Positions 11,263 to 22,619 of a stretch of DNA of 64,000 nt are shown here, in pieces. The stretch is from the NCBI RefSeq assembly GCF_905115235.1, contig NC_051851.1, positions 116,754,868-116,818,867 on the forward strand, written 5' to 3'. The notes beneath the pieces were generated by a model that saw only the letters and a program-made list of their open reading frames with translations, ran no database searches and was not told where the DNA came from. Every line of letters starts with the position of its first letter. Position 1 is the stretch's first letter. The position numbers and the translations under genes are program-made. Source of the stretch: Hermetia illucens. Its lineage: Eukaryota; Arthropoda; Insecta; Diptera; Stratiomyidae.

Positions 11263-13216
11263 ATACCGAGTAATGTTGCATTCTCAAAGAACGCGGGCAC
11301 GCGCAGAGACTTATCACGAACTCCGTCGAGCGGAGAAGCGACTTCACAGACGGAAAAAGGAAGCCTGGGAGAACCAACAAATCTGTGAACTAGAAAAGTA
11401 CAGGGAGCAACCGCACCAGGCGCGGAAGTTTTACCAACAAGTCAGCAGGATGAAGCCTTATACACCTCGATGCTCATCCTGCCGAGACAAAGAGGGAAAT
11501 CTGATTTCCGACAGAATGGGCATATTAGAGCGATGGGTTGAGTACTTTGATGAGCTACTGAACAACCAGAACATCGGCGAGTTGGAGGTCCCGCCAACTG
11601 AAGACGACGGACAAATACTGCCACCACCAAGTTTAGGAGAAACAGTCCGTGCAATTCATCGGCTAAAAAATCATAAGTCGCCAGGTGCCGATGGAATTAC
11701 AGCCGAATTGGTTAAATATGGAGGCGACCAGTTACACCAAGTGGTTCATCAACTTGTGCTCAAGGTATGGGACAGCGAATCAATGCCTGACGATTGGCAG
11801 CGAGGCATAATCTGTCTCATACATAAAAAGGGAGATATCACACAGTGCAGCAATTATAGAGGTATCACGTTGCTGAGTACCATCTATAAGATATTCTCCA
11901 CTATCTTGCTAGGCCGGATAGCCCCATACGCCCAGAACATCATTGGCCCATACCAAAGAGGCTTCACTCCAGGCAAATCAGCAACAGATCAGATTTTCTC
12001 TCTGCGGCAGGCGATGGAAAAACTGTTGGAATATGGACAACAGTTGCACCATCTGTTCATCGACTTTAAAGCCGCCTATGATAGCATAGCCAGGGTAAAA
12101 CTGTACACGGCCATGAGGGAATTCGGTATCCCGACGAAATTAATAAGACTGACTAGGCTGACCCTGACCAATGTGCGAGGCCAGATAAAAGCAGCAGGAT
12201 CACTCTCAAGACCATTCGACATCAACAACGGTCTACGACAAGGGGATGCGCTATCATGCGTCCTCTTTAACCTGGCCCTCGAGAAGGTGATCCGTGATGC
12301 CGAGGTGAATGCAAGAGGTACGATCCTCTTCAAGTCCACCCAACTACTGGCCTATGCTGACGATATCGACATCATGGGAAGAACCACCCGAGACGTTCAA
12401 ACTGCCTTCATCCAGATCGAGCAGGCGGCGCGAGATCTTGGGCTGCACATCAATGAAGGCAAGACAAAATACATGGTGGCAACGTCAGCACCGAAGACGA
12501 ATCAACCAACAACATCAAACCGCACTGGTCAAACACAAACACGAACAAGAATAAGGATAGGGGAATACAACTTTAAGACCGTTGACAATTTCTCCTATCT
12601 AGGGTCGAAAATCACAACCGATAACAACTACGATGATGAAATCCGCGCACGGTTGTTGTCAGCCAACAGAGCCTACTTCAGCTTACAAAGACTGTTCCGC
12701 TCGAAACGTCTCACCATAGGGTCAAAGCTCTTACTGTACAAGACTATGATCTTGCCAGTCCTCATGTATTCCTCGGAAACTTGGGTTCTTAGCAAGAAAA
12801 ATTGCGAACTCTTGGCCGCGTTCGAGAGAAGAATCCTCCGAAGAATTTTTGGCCCCCTACATGAGGATGGACGATTCCGTAGCCTACACAATGACGAAAT
12901 CTATGAGCGATACCATGACCGTCCGGTTGTGGATAAAATCCGGCTCAATAGGTTACGGTGGGCGGGTCACTTAATCCGTATGGATGAAGATGATCCTACC
13001 CGGAAAGTCTATAAGGGCAATATCTATGGTAGGAAAAGAAGACGAGGCAGACCCTGCCTAAGATGGAGCGATGGCGTGGGCCAGGACGCCAGACAGCTTT
13101 TAGGGATATCGAATTGGTGGACCTCGGCGCAAAACCGGGATGTCTGGAGTTCCTTATTAAGGCAGGCCTAGACCGGATACCGGTTGTTGCGCCGTTGATG
13201 ATGATGATGATGATGA
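11263..13216 (+). mobile_element. RTE-A LINE, best-preserved copy, 5'-truncated
   Basis: A 5'-truncated copy lacking the endonuclease domain. It holds a full RT and C-terminal region and ends in TTGTTGCGCCGTTG followed by an (ATG)n tail (to about 13,216). LINE-D sequence on both sides shows that this copy landed inside an older LINE. No clear target-site duplication is visible. The intact reading frame and close match to the other RTE-A 3' ends make it one of the younger insertions in the window. Confidence 0.92.
11273..13171 (+). CDS. RTE-A reverse transcriptase ORF (partial protein)
   Basis: An uninterrupted 632-codon ORF. A basic Glu/Arg-rich linker comes first (residues about 1-60), then RT fingers (SPGADGITAELVKYGG and IICLIHKKGDITQCSNYRGI), motif A FIDFKAAYDS with Asp 264, motif B NGLRQGDALSCVLFN, and motif C YADD at 361-364. 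Next come the thumb (YLGSKITTDNNYDDEIRARL) and a C-terminal tail with [14 protein letters not shown] and [15 protein letters not shown], the arrangement seen in RTE/BovB-type LINEs. It would copy LINE RNA at a nicked target, but the apurinic-type endonuclease that normally precedes it is missing. The first ATG is only an in-frame start inside the truncated copy. It is not a host gene. Confidence 0.9.
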   Translation: MLHSQRTRARAETYHELRRAEKRLHRRKKEAWENQQICELEKYREQPHQARKFYQQVSRMKPYTPRCSSCRDKEGNLISDRMGILERWVEYFDELLNNQNIGELEVPPTEDDGQILPPPSLGETVRAIHRLKNHKSPGADGITAELVKYGGDQLHQVVHQLVLKVWDSESMPDDWQRGIICLIHKKGDITQCSNYRGITLLSTIYKIFSTILLGRIAPYAQNIIGPYQRGFTPGKSATDQIFSLRQAMEKLLEYGQQLHHLFIDFKAAYDSIARVKLYTAMREFGIPTKLIRLTRLTLTNVRGQIKAAGSLSRPFDINNGLRQGDALSCVLFNLALEKVIRDAEVNARGTILFKSTQLLAYADDIDIMGRTTRDVQTAFIQIEQAARDLGLHINEGKTKYMVATSAPKTNQPTTSNRTGQTQTRTRIRIGEYNFKTVDNFSYLGSKITTDNNYDDEIRARLLSANRAYFSLQRLFRSKRLTIGSKLLLYKTMILPVLMYSSETWVLSKKNCELLAAFERRILRRIFGPLHEDGRFRSLHNDEIYERYHDRPVVDKIRLNRLRWAGHLIRMDEDDPTRKVYKGNIYGRKRRRGRPCLRWSDGVGQDARQLLGISNWWTSAQNRDVWSSLLRQA

Positions 13217-13740
13217 AGTGTTGAATCCAAGCCGGCCGACCTTCACATTCAGGCTATGACCGAGACAGACTTCAACAAATACCCAGAAATTTTGCAAAAA
13301 TTCCATGCTTCAGCTGGTGATCTGAAGGATGTTCTACATATGCATCGCATCTCTCAGGGAAGAATAAAATAAGCGCATAAACGAATACATTTGCTATCCC
13401 TTTACTGGATTATGCATTCGGAATATTGGCGTGGACGAAAATTAATCTGGAAAATGTCCAGCGTCGACTAGTATATCCAAATTCCGAATGCATCATCCAA
13501 ACTCTGCCGTGGAGCGGATGAAGCTGCTCGTGATATCGGAGCTAGGGGCGTGGTTGACGTTGCCACATAACATCATTGCCAAGCGGAAACCCTGCGCGTT
13601 TATTTTTACAGCAAAGGGCAGGTGAGTTTCTTGCATGCGGCTGTTCGTAAGGCATAATGTGGACTGATTCTACTTAACTTGAAAGATCGATCTTTCAATC
13701 TTCTAAGTGGGGTGACGTCAGAACAAGAGCGAATATCTGT
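13217..13740 (+). mobile_element. LINE-D remnant, 3' part (continues after the RTE-A insertion)
   Basis: Immediately after the RTE-A tail, frames encode the thumb and C-terminal LINE-D segment: IQAMTETDFNKYPEILQKFH, then pieces resembling LLDYAFGILAWTKINLENVQR and GARGVVDV. This matches what should follow the RT block ending at 11,262, so the two parts are one copy split by RTE-A. Heavily mutated. Confidence 0.65.
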
Positions 13741-13779
13741 GCTATTTCCGAGACGATTGTCCTTTTAGTTGCTCGGCCT

Positions 13780-16700
13780 TCAGAAATCCCTTCGAAAAGG
13801 GATTCACCTTAATCTGGAATACTTCGGCAGTCAGATCAAACCTAGTGTCTTTATTGAAGTTTCATTGTTGTCATCATTAAGACGCACCTCCATCTTCGGA
13901 TGGGATCTCTTGCAGAAGATTGTTATGGTTGGAACTCCATTTTCGAAGTTTAAAACCTCCTTTTTCAGAACAGTCACTAATTGCCTTTGAATTTCCTTTG
14001 CAATTGTATGATTGTTGGCACCACTCATCAAGCCATCCATAGGTTACCGTACAAAACTCGTAGCATCTTAACGGTAGGCTTGAATCTTCTCTCCACCAAA
14101 TTAGATGGAAGCGTCTTTCTCCTTCTTGTAGTCGAATCTGGCGGTACATCATCTGTGTGTCTACCTTGAATGCAAACTTCGGCAGTCGAAATCGCAATAA
14201 AATTGTGAAAAGTTCGTTTTGTACGGTTAGTCCCATAATATATCGTTCAAGGAGACGTTCGTAGAGGTCTTTGCTGATACGTCGAATACGATCCTTAATT
14301 TTGTGCTGGTACTATCTGGCTTAAGTACGCAGTGATGCGGTAAGAAATAATGCGGGTGAGGTATCTGATCCAGGTTGACTTCCTTCATGTGACCAAGGTT
14401 GAGATACTCCTTCATGAATTTGGTGTATTGTTTTCGCAAGCCCGAAGCTTGCATTCTGATGCATAGAATCTACTCATGGCAATGCCCGCTGAAGATCCAA
14501 GTTTCTCAGCACTGTCTGAGAATGGCAAGCTTACCGTGAACTGGTTATTGCTTAAGAGGGTGTTCTGATTGAACATTTCTTCGTATTGTTGCTCCGCGGC
14601 CGCCTGTGACGTGGAGGTTTCTGGTAGCTGCTCGATCTGCCAAAATCTCTCAACACTGCGCTCTAAAGGTTCGTCAATCATGCAGATGCCGCATGTAGTA
14701 ACAGATGCATCTCTTTGCGTCAGCTTTCCCGTTACTATCCATTCAAGTAACGTGTTCTGCAGCAGTGGCAAGTTTTTCCCTAGTTTGATTTGTCCAACGC
14801 ACAAAATCTCATGATAGTATTCTGCTCTTATTAGCAATCGCTTCAACTCTTGTTGAATACCTGGTCACTCCTGATTGAACCTCAACGCTCACTCGTCGAT
14901 GCGCCTCCAGCTTCGAATGTCCCACTCCTTGTAGGTGCATTGGCTTAGAATTGGTTGTTAGTGGCATATTTAACTTCCGCAAAAGTCTTTCTGATACGAT
15001 GTTGACTTGTGAGCCAGATCACTCGACCGTCAGCTGACTTTAGTTCCATCGGATCCCTTTACGTTAACTAATGCTATACAAAGAAACACGTAACAGTCAA
15101 GTGCATCGCTGTCGTTGCTAACCGCCCCTAATGTAGCCTTCTCGAGCTAATTTTCTCAAGATCCTGTGTTCGGTCGTCCGATGATGTTTCTTCACGGGGC
15201 TTAAAGTGAACCAGCGTGTTGTGTTTCTTGGAGCATTTCGTGCACCCTCTTCAAGAGCAAGAAGATGCAAAATGACCACCTTTCATACAATTGATGCAGA
15301 GCTTGTGTTTCCAGAGATGATGAAAACGATCCGTGGGTGACAAGCGCAAAAAATCGTTGCATGCAAAGAGTTTATGCGCCTCTTTACACATTATGCTACC
15401 TACGCTGACGACATCGTTGATCTTGGTAGTTTCTTTTTGCTGTCCTCCGCCTTAGTATTCCTGGCACATAGCGCTTCCAGAGACTGAAAACGAGTTTCTA
15501 GGAATTGCAGAAACTCGACCAGCGATTCCAACTATTTAGGATTTGCCAACGACTTCTCGTACAACGTGAGGGTTACCCGATTTCCTGAATACTATGTGGA
15601 GGAGTTGTGGATGCCAGGTGCCCACCGCAACTCCCAAATTTTTCCACCCATGAAAACGCTCTTGTGTGGTGTCATGCAATGACTTTAGAGTTGCGGCTGA
15701 TGTTGTATCTGATGATTGCGATGGTTGGCCCAGAATTTTGTTGAGAAACGCTGCCACTAGAAGTTGAGGATTGTGTATCGGTCTTGCAATAATTTTCAAG
15801 CCGCTGCATAGTTAAAATCGGACAAAGCTAAATGTCGTATTAAACGTTCCGCTTTGCCTCCAAGATTCATTTTCAGGTACCACATCTTTTCACATGGTGC
15901 AACTGGCTGATTATCCACCATCTGGGTGAACAGGTCGAACAACTGCTGCCTTTATAAATAACCTCCTTCGAGCTTGGGCACAATAATTTTCGGTAAATGG
16001 GTCCTTATATTACTGGTAGCAGCAGGCCGCTGTGTGGATAATGAATATATTGCTATCATAACGAGCGTATTTTGGACTTGCTGCTCTAGCTGAATATATG
16101 CCTCAAAATTGTATCCTGTTGCCGCTGGATCCTCTGATGCCTTCTAGATGTTTTTGGTATGATGCCAATAGCGCTGAATGGTTGTGCCCTGCAACTTATA
16201 GTATTGCCGGGATTGCTCCACCTGAAGCGCATTTTGAAGCACTCATTTTAATGACTTTATGACTGACTGTTATCGTCTAACCTGTTTCTGCAGCCCAGCT
16301 GCCTCGCGAGAGATGACCGCTGGTTACTGCTCCATCGTCTTGTGTTTCGACTGAGCCTGCAGCATTTGAATATTTTCCGCAAACTCCGCCGAGTATTTTT
16401 GAAAGGCCTCCCTCATGAAATGGTAGTACCACTTTGCAAAGTATGAATGGGTTTGATCATCCCCGAACTACTCTTGTATTTGGCTGTCGCCTTGCTCGAA
16501 CAACTCCCACAGCTCCAGTAGTTTTTATTGTCGCTCTCCAAAATAGTTCAATGTTTTTCTCGAGGCTCCACCTTTCCGGTAGTTGGACACGGGCGACTCT
16601 ACCTGCTTCCCAATCGCTTCCTGTTTCTGGGTCCATAAATCCATTTCGCCGTATCAAGTCGGGGTCACCAATAAATGTTGAGACTCTCTTGCCGCAATTT

Positions 16701-17000
16701 TCTCCCGAAATCTTTATTTTCCTCCATCAGTTTAAATACAAATTTTGTGCATACGTGAAACATACGCGAAAATACGCGGAGTGACTGCGTCCTTCCGCAG
16801 TGAGAGAGCCGTTAAATGAAGTTCATTCATTACACGGACTTGTATGAAGCAATACACAATAAGTGCGGTGCGCAATGCGGCACCCAGAAAAGTTCGGAAA
16901 TTCGAACTCTTGCGTTGCGTTGCGGAAAATCGACCTGATGCATTTTTTATGTTAATTAAATCATACAATTGACGCCGCCAAGAGTGCACTTATCTCCAGC
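13780..17000 (-). mobile_element. BEL/Pao LTR retrotransposon fossil
   Basis: Minus-strand fossil of a BEL/Pao element. Going from high to low coordinates there is a terminal-repeat-like stretch (above about 16,672) and a primer-binding-site-like TGGTGACCCCGAC (16,658-16,670). A gag-like region follows (about 15.4-16.65 kb), then a zinc-knuckle/protease zone (about 14.9-15.4 kb), then the start of the polymerase (about 13.8-14.85 kb) with PHHCVLKPDS and LRIVFDVSAKT, typical of BEL reverse transcriptases. The downstream RNase H, integrase and other terminal repeat are not seen. It is broken in many places and looks old. The outer boundary is approximate. Confidence 0.8.
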
Positions 17001-17213
17001 TCAAATTCTAGTTATCTGAATGAAAGATTCGGGAATAATGCTAGTGACATTCCTAATCGGCACTTGCAATTCAATTAGTGCCTACGAGACTTTCCTAAAC
17101 GAATTCATGCTAATTAATCCCATTCGAATGTACTCCAAACGGCTGTAATCTGTCATCAGACCGAACCTTGCCGACGTGGGGCGAGCTTTGCCGACGTTAA
17201 GTCTGCGTGCCTC

Positions 17214-17470
17214 CTAATACATGCTGTAAGTAGAACTATCAAGTACTGCCTGTGGCTCATACCGATAAACCGGACATGCTCCCGTCATTAGTCCATGCTT
17301 GTATGCAAGGTTTTCATGAATCACCCTACATACATCATTATTCCTGTTTGCGTATTGTACCGGTGCTATGACTGTCCTGCCAGAAATGAGATGGTCCAAC
17401 GTCTCTAACGCCGGGCCACGCATTCTGCACTGGTCGTTCTCCACCCGGTCTTTCATTAGGAGCTTTTTAT
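17214..17470 (-). mobile_element. LINE C-terminal zinc-knuckle fragment (LINE-D-like)
   Basis: Minus-strand ORF with a degraded knuckle (QCRMRGPALETLDHLISG), then VIAPVQYANRNNDVCRVIH and CPVYRYEPQAVL. This is the distinctive C-terminus of a group of arthropod LINEs whose RT resembles LINE-D at 10.2-13.7 kb. It is in the opposite orientation to that copy, so it is a separate remnant. The RT part is absent. Confidence 0.6.
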
Positions 17471-18159
17471 AAGCCCGGGTGGTGACTACGCCGTCCTAAA
17501 TGGCACACATAAATCCTTCCGTCGATAATTAGTTGCTCTTTGCAATATTATTTCAATATTCTTTTGCTTCCATCACCGAAAACTGTACTGTCTGGACTTT
17601 GTTGGGGTTCGTACAGAGAGATCTGATAAAACTCGACTGAGTCCTCGCGTACGTTGCATTCTGAACACGTGGGGGTTGACTTTCGCCATACCTTCGTAAC
17701 CGAAATTTCAAAGCGAAATTTGTTGTCCTTTAGATTTTATAGGGGTATAGGGGAAGCGATTATCGGGTACAGGTTCAGGGTCCACAGGCCAGGAGGTAGT
17801 CGCGTTATGCCTTATGAAATCCAGTAGCGTTATGTAAATAGTGTAAATACATTGTAAATATAAATACTTGCATTCGTATTTGTGGTAACTGTATTTTGTT
17901 CGTAACTAAGAGTGGCGCCGTACTCGCAATCAGATTCACCACTTCGCAATCAGCAGTAGATTTAGGAGTTGTCTTCTGGATATCCGTAACAAGAGAGGTG
18001 CTGACATCGGCCTCGAAAAGGATCTGCATCTGATGGTCGCTTACGTTCGTTCGCGTATTGTGTCCGCTATTTCTTGCAGGGTTGAAGAGCTGCGACCTCC
18101 TAATTTCAACGTCATATGGCTTGTGGGAAAGCTATCTTACTGATCGAACGGCAGATATA
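17471..18159. other. unassigned stretch
   Basis: Short ORFs on both strands (for example 17,805-18,029 minus) show no recognisable domain and no splice context. Nothing can be supported. Confidence 0.4.
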
Positions 18160-18935
18160 CTGAGTAACCCGCCTGAGAATATCACCGAGCATTGGACCGT
18201 CATCAAAAGTGTTCTTTTTCGGGTGTCGGGTCACAGGTCTTCGGTCACGTCCCGAAGGGGTGTCATAGGATCTGGCTGATTGCGGAATCGTGGAAACGGA
18301 TCAATGAACAGAAGGTTTTGAAGGCTCCACTGACCGCTTCTGGCTGATGGCGGACGTAGCACGCTCAAACTCCGATTCCTAGCGAAAACCCGAGAAATTC
18401 AGGGTAGTGTATGCCGTGACAATAGAGAATTTTCGATTATGCTGGTCAGGGAATTGGAAGGTGCTAGTCCTGTGAAGAAAGTAACGGTCGACTTCTGATC
18501 CACCATGATGAACAACTGAAGAGGTGGAAGAAATATTTCATTAGGGTTCTTAGTCGTATCATATCCAGTGAGGTTCCTTCTCTTGTGGACGTTGCTCGAA
18601 TTATTAGCAACACTGGACCCGCTTTCACTACTCTATGTAAAATGTGGAAATGCAGTTATCTCACACCAAGATCAAGTTCAGAATGTTCTGTGCTAGTGTT
18701 CTTTCTGCGTTGATATATGGGAGTAGCACAAGGAAACTCGACTGTTACTCAAAAGCTCCAAACTTTCGTCAATATCTGTTTGCGTCATGTCATCGGAGTG
18801 CGCTGGCCTGACACTATCTCAAACGAAGAACTGCCACCCATGCACGCACTGTAATCGGAAGACCGGAGAGGCAGATAGGTCACACTTTACGGAGGAGCGA
18901 CAATTGCATTGCGGACTACGCAGGGGGTGAATGGT
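18160..18935 (+). mobile_element. LINE-C remnant with the RT core deleted
   Basis: Pieces are consistent with a third LINE family: HHDEQLKRWKKYF-like (about 18,500), then after a jump a C-terminal set resembling FCASVLSALIYGSST (about 18,690), YLFASCHRSA and RQIGHTLRRSDNCIADYA (about 18,870-18,920). The catalytic RT centre that should lie between them is missing, and frames change often. It is related to the LINE-C fragments at 25.6-26.1 and 51.5-52.2 kb. Confidence 0.65.
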
Positions 18936-21179
18936 AACTATTTATATTTTTCGTTGTTTCATATTCCTAGCGGGTATGATATACAAACTGAAGTTATTTA
19001 TGAAATCATCTCCTGGATTCTGATTTGTGCATATGAGCTTGGTTCAATACTTGGAGAGTTGTTGGCACATCAAGTTCCAAGGGAGAAACGTGGTGAAATG
19101 TGCAAAATGTATCATATTTTATACATTTATATAAAAATCTAGGAAGCTGGGCAGACTATATGCGACAAACCGAAGTATATAAAAACTAGAGGGCCCCAAA
19201 TTGCTCGCTTTTTCTAACGAGAGCGAGCATTTCGTCGTTACAAGCTGGACATTTTGGGTCTAAGCGAAGACGGATGGTGGGACTATGGAAAGTACTCCTC
19301 TCCTTCTTACAGCACTGCGCTCTTGCATTCTGCAAAGCATAGTTATGGCAGACGCAAATCCAGGCATATGATGGGGTCGAATGGTCCTGATGACCGTAAC
19401 AAGAACGGTGAGGAGTTCGCAACTTTCACCACCTCTTCATCGGCGGTATACTTTTTGAGCTTATGGTCTACCATAAAGTCAGTTGGGTCCAGTTGATCAG
19501 CAAATATCTAATACTAATCTAATACATTACAAAAGCGGTGCGGATGTCAGCCTCGAAAAAGAGCATCACCTAACATAATAGCCGCTTATCTTTGTTTGCA
19601 TATCGCTAATGCGTCTGCTCGCTGGGAGACATACTGTCTGCCTCCCACATTCAATGCAGATCATCTCTGTGATCAGACTGTCATTCAGCAGTGTAAATTC
19701 AAATCAACCCGCCCGATAATATTAATGCGTAGTGGCTGCCAGCAAAAAGGTGCGGGTGAAGTTGCCCGTCTATGCAAACAGAAGCTAAATTATCTTTAAC
19801 ATTAACGTGCTCAAACCAAGTAAAGCCGCTAGACTTGGAAATCTTTCTGCGAAACTAATCCGCTCTGCTTTTATGGGGATCTACTTAAATACCACACACA
19901 TAGTCCAGTCATTAAAGCTGAAAATCGGGTGCGACCTCAAATTTTTTCAGTCAAAACCGATTGATATGAAGCTTGAGGTGGCAGTAGAAGGTGACATTAG
20001 AAACAAAATTTATATAGTGTCGATGGCACACCCGGGGCGGATTTTTTTTCGAAATAGACACAGAAATCGATTAAATGGCCAATTCTAAGCAAAAATGTTT
20101 GGTGAAAATTTTTCGTGCAGGTAGTAGTTTTCAAATTATTCATATTCAAACATGTCGTTTTTTCATCGAAAGAATGCATATTTTTCAACGGTTGCATGCA
20201 AAGAACTCGAAAACCATGCATTTGATGTAGAAATGGTACGAAGCAGAAACAGCATATCAAATAACAAAAAGAACAAATCTTTTTATTTTTTGTGGGTGCA
20301 ATATGGACGGAGTAATAGTTCGCTACCCGTAAATTCCTAATATCTAAAAGAAAATTAATACTTTCAAGGTCAAATAACAGAAAAACAGTAACTTTTGGTG
20401 GGAATTGATCTGATGCTCTTTTTAAATGCCTGGGAAGACCTTTAAAATGAGGTATGATGGAAGGGGGGAGGGGGATAAATAATAACGAAGCTAGAATTAA
20501 AATAATGTAATTACCTGAATTTTTTATATAAAAATCAATAAAAATAAAACGTAGTTCTCTCCTAAATTAAAAGTAAGCCAAACCATTGACAACCTTCTTT
20601 ATTGTCCTCGCAATAAATTTTGAAAATCATATCCATCAATAAGAAGGGCGTAATTTCAGAGAAAAGTCTGATTTACCCCCAAAAATTTAGTTTTAAACCG
20701 AAAAATCATATAAATATGTCAAAAAATAGAAAAAAAGTGAAAAATACTAATTTTTAGTCTGTCTAATATCTGACACAGGAACAGACATTTACCGGACACA
20801 AGAACTTTCTCTTTACAAAACAATTCTTCAAGCTCGAAAATATCTTTTGATCTTTTGTACTGAACGACGCCGTCTAAGGAAATATCCCAGATTCGTCCGT
20901 TCCGGAGTCCTCTTCTGCCATCATCCCATCTTTTCCATGTTGTAAGATAACTTCATATCTTTAACGAAACAGTTATACTGGCACCCGGGAATCAGAAGGA
21001 ATCACAAAAACAGGATTCAGTTCTCTCAATTCCCCCTTTAATGCTCCATGCTTCTCACGACCGTTGTTTCCCATAAACCTAAACGAATTATAACCGCTTT
21101 CATAACAAGGAATCCAAGGAAAATTGAATACTGAATAGGATGTCATCCTCATGGCAGAAAGAACTAGCCGACCTTTAAC
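18936..21179. other. unassigned AT-rich stretch
   Basis: About 2.2 kb with only short ORFs. GCCTCGAAAA followed shortly by GCATC and CGCTTA occurs both near 18,007 and near 19,552, hinting at one more shared old repeat. No gene, domain or terminal repeat could be supported. Confidence 0.4.
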
Positions 21180-21410
21180 TTGATACCCCACATGACTATA
21201 TTTGGTAAAAAAAAATTAACATCCCCCTTTTGCATGTATGGGGATGCAGTTTAAGTGCACATCATTTGTACTTCTATGCGCAAAATGGCAAGACACCAAA
21301 AAAGTCTTAATACTAGATAATTGTCACGAAAATATAAACAAGACGGTAAGCAGGAAGCTTGAGGCTTCAGGTATAAAAGGTTTCGTGTTTCCCTATGTGA
21401 GAAGCATAAC
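21180..21410 (+). repeat. PTR family pieces
   Basis: GATACCCCACATGACTATAT, CCCCCTTTTGCATGTATGGGG (21,227-21,246 region), then a head-end block with AAATATAAACAAG...GGAAGCTTGAGGCTTCAGG and GTTTCCCTATGTGAGAAGCATAAC. A degraded RTE-B inverted piece starts directly after at 21,411. Confidence 0.7.
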
Positions 21411-21835
21411 GCAGTTCTCCATTGGCTGACAGCATTGACTCTAGATATTTAAATTGCTCAGTGCGGTCGGCTTCAATAATCTGGCCTCAACTGAGCGAAT
21501 TAAATATCTCGGCTCAATGTTATCAGTCAATGGAGAACTGCGTTTTGAAATTGCTTCACGCATTAATGCGACCTGGATGAAGTGGCATTCCACACCAAAT
21601 TCACGTAACGAGAATTCACTTGCCAATATTGGTCTGAACATCGAAGCCAACGGTAAGCAACCAAAAAGTCAGTCGAAACAACCGTGGCTTGATACGCTGG
21701 ATGGGGATTTAAAAGCCTCGCGATTACAACCAGATCAGGCGTTTCATAAAATAAAATGGTGAAACCGATCACGACGAACCGACCCCGCTTGTGAATGGGA
21801 CAAAGGCTGAAGAAAAAGAAGAAGAAGTGAGGAGC
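21411..21835 (+). mobile_element. RTE-B 3'-end fragment with an inverted duplicate at its 5' edge
   Basis: 21,490-21,835 encodes IKYLGSMLSVNGELRFEIAS, INATWMKWHST, an internal deletion, then NENSLANIGLNIEANGKQPK and the terminal DPACEWDKG with a GAAGAA tail. Directly upstream, 21,411-21,462 is an inverted copy of 21,490-21,541, with 27 nt between the arms. Such 5' inversions are known by-products of LINE insertion (twin priming), which is the favoured reading. Confidence 0.8.
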
Positions 21836-22002
21836 GACGAATGAATGGCAGCTCCGTGTCGCATATTCAAAAATTCCATTGCCCTTTAGTTTTTAGAAAG
21901 CGATTTAAATAAATCATTTGATGAAGAGCCCTGTATTGATAATACGCTCCAAACTCTGAGTTTAATATTATTAGCAAATGTGAAGAATTTAACCTACAGC
22001 AA

Positions 22003-22547
22003 ATATAAACAAGTCGGGAAACCGGAAGCTGGACGTTTCAGGCACGAATGGTTTTGTGTATTTCTTAGCACGTAGCACGTAATATATGCATATATTATGT
22101 GAGGGTATCCACTTTCGGGTGATATTGACATTCATAGTTTTCAATTTTCAAAGAAGCAACAATTTTCACGTATTATAACTTTGTTAGTAACAGTGCGATT
22201 TCCACCAAACTTGGTAAGATCATGCTCTACATTATAGTCAAAACTAAGACCGGCTTCGAAAAGTACTAACCGAGACCTTTCATTTCATACCCCACAAGAC
22301 TATGAAAAAAAAATGTACACCCCCCTTTTGCAGGTATGGGGACCCCCCCCCCCCTTAAATTCAACTTAGAAGAATGTCACTCACTGTATGTGTGAGTGTT
22401 CACAGTTCTACCAAATTTCATGTCAATCGCTATAACCGTCTACGAGAAAAATGCCTGTGACAGACAGACAGACAAACAGACGGACAGACAGACAGTAAAC
22501 CGATTTTAATAAGGTTTTGTGTTTACACAAATCCTTAAAAAGGTCTG
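22003..22547 (+). repeat. PTR family copy with both ends
   Basis: Head AAATATAAACAAGTCGGGAA followed by ACCGGAAGCTGG. The body has TATAACTTTGTTAGTAACAG, TACCCCACAAGACTATG and CAAATTTCATGTCAATCGC. A GACAGACA microsatellite (about 22,460-22,497), CCGATTTTAATAAGG and the terminal hairpin AAGGTTTTGTG...CACAAATCCTT complete it. A poly-C run (22,343-22,354) sits in the body. Non-coding, with no ORF above chance. An internal block present in other copies is missing here. Confidence 0.85.
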
Positions 22548-22619
22548 GAGAAAAGTAGATTCTTCATGAATGGAATTTTAATATTTCATTCGAATGCCAA
22601 TTATTCTCGTTAATTATGA

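Noticed and set aside
12076-12891. Minus and second-frame ORFs inside the RTE-A copy
   Set aside because: Shadows of the reverse transcriptase ORF; the same shapes recur wherever RTE-A occurs.
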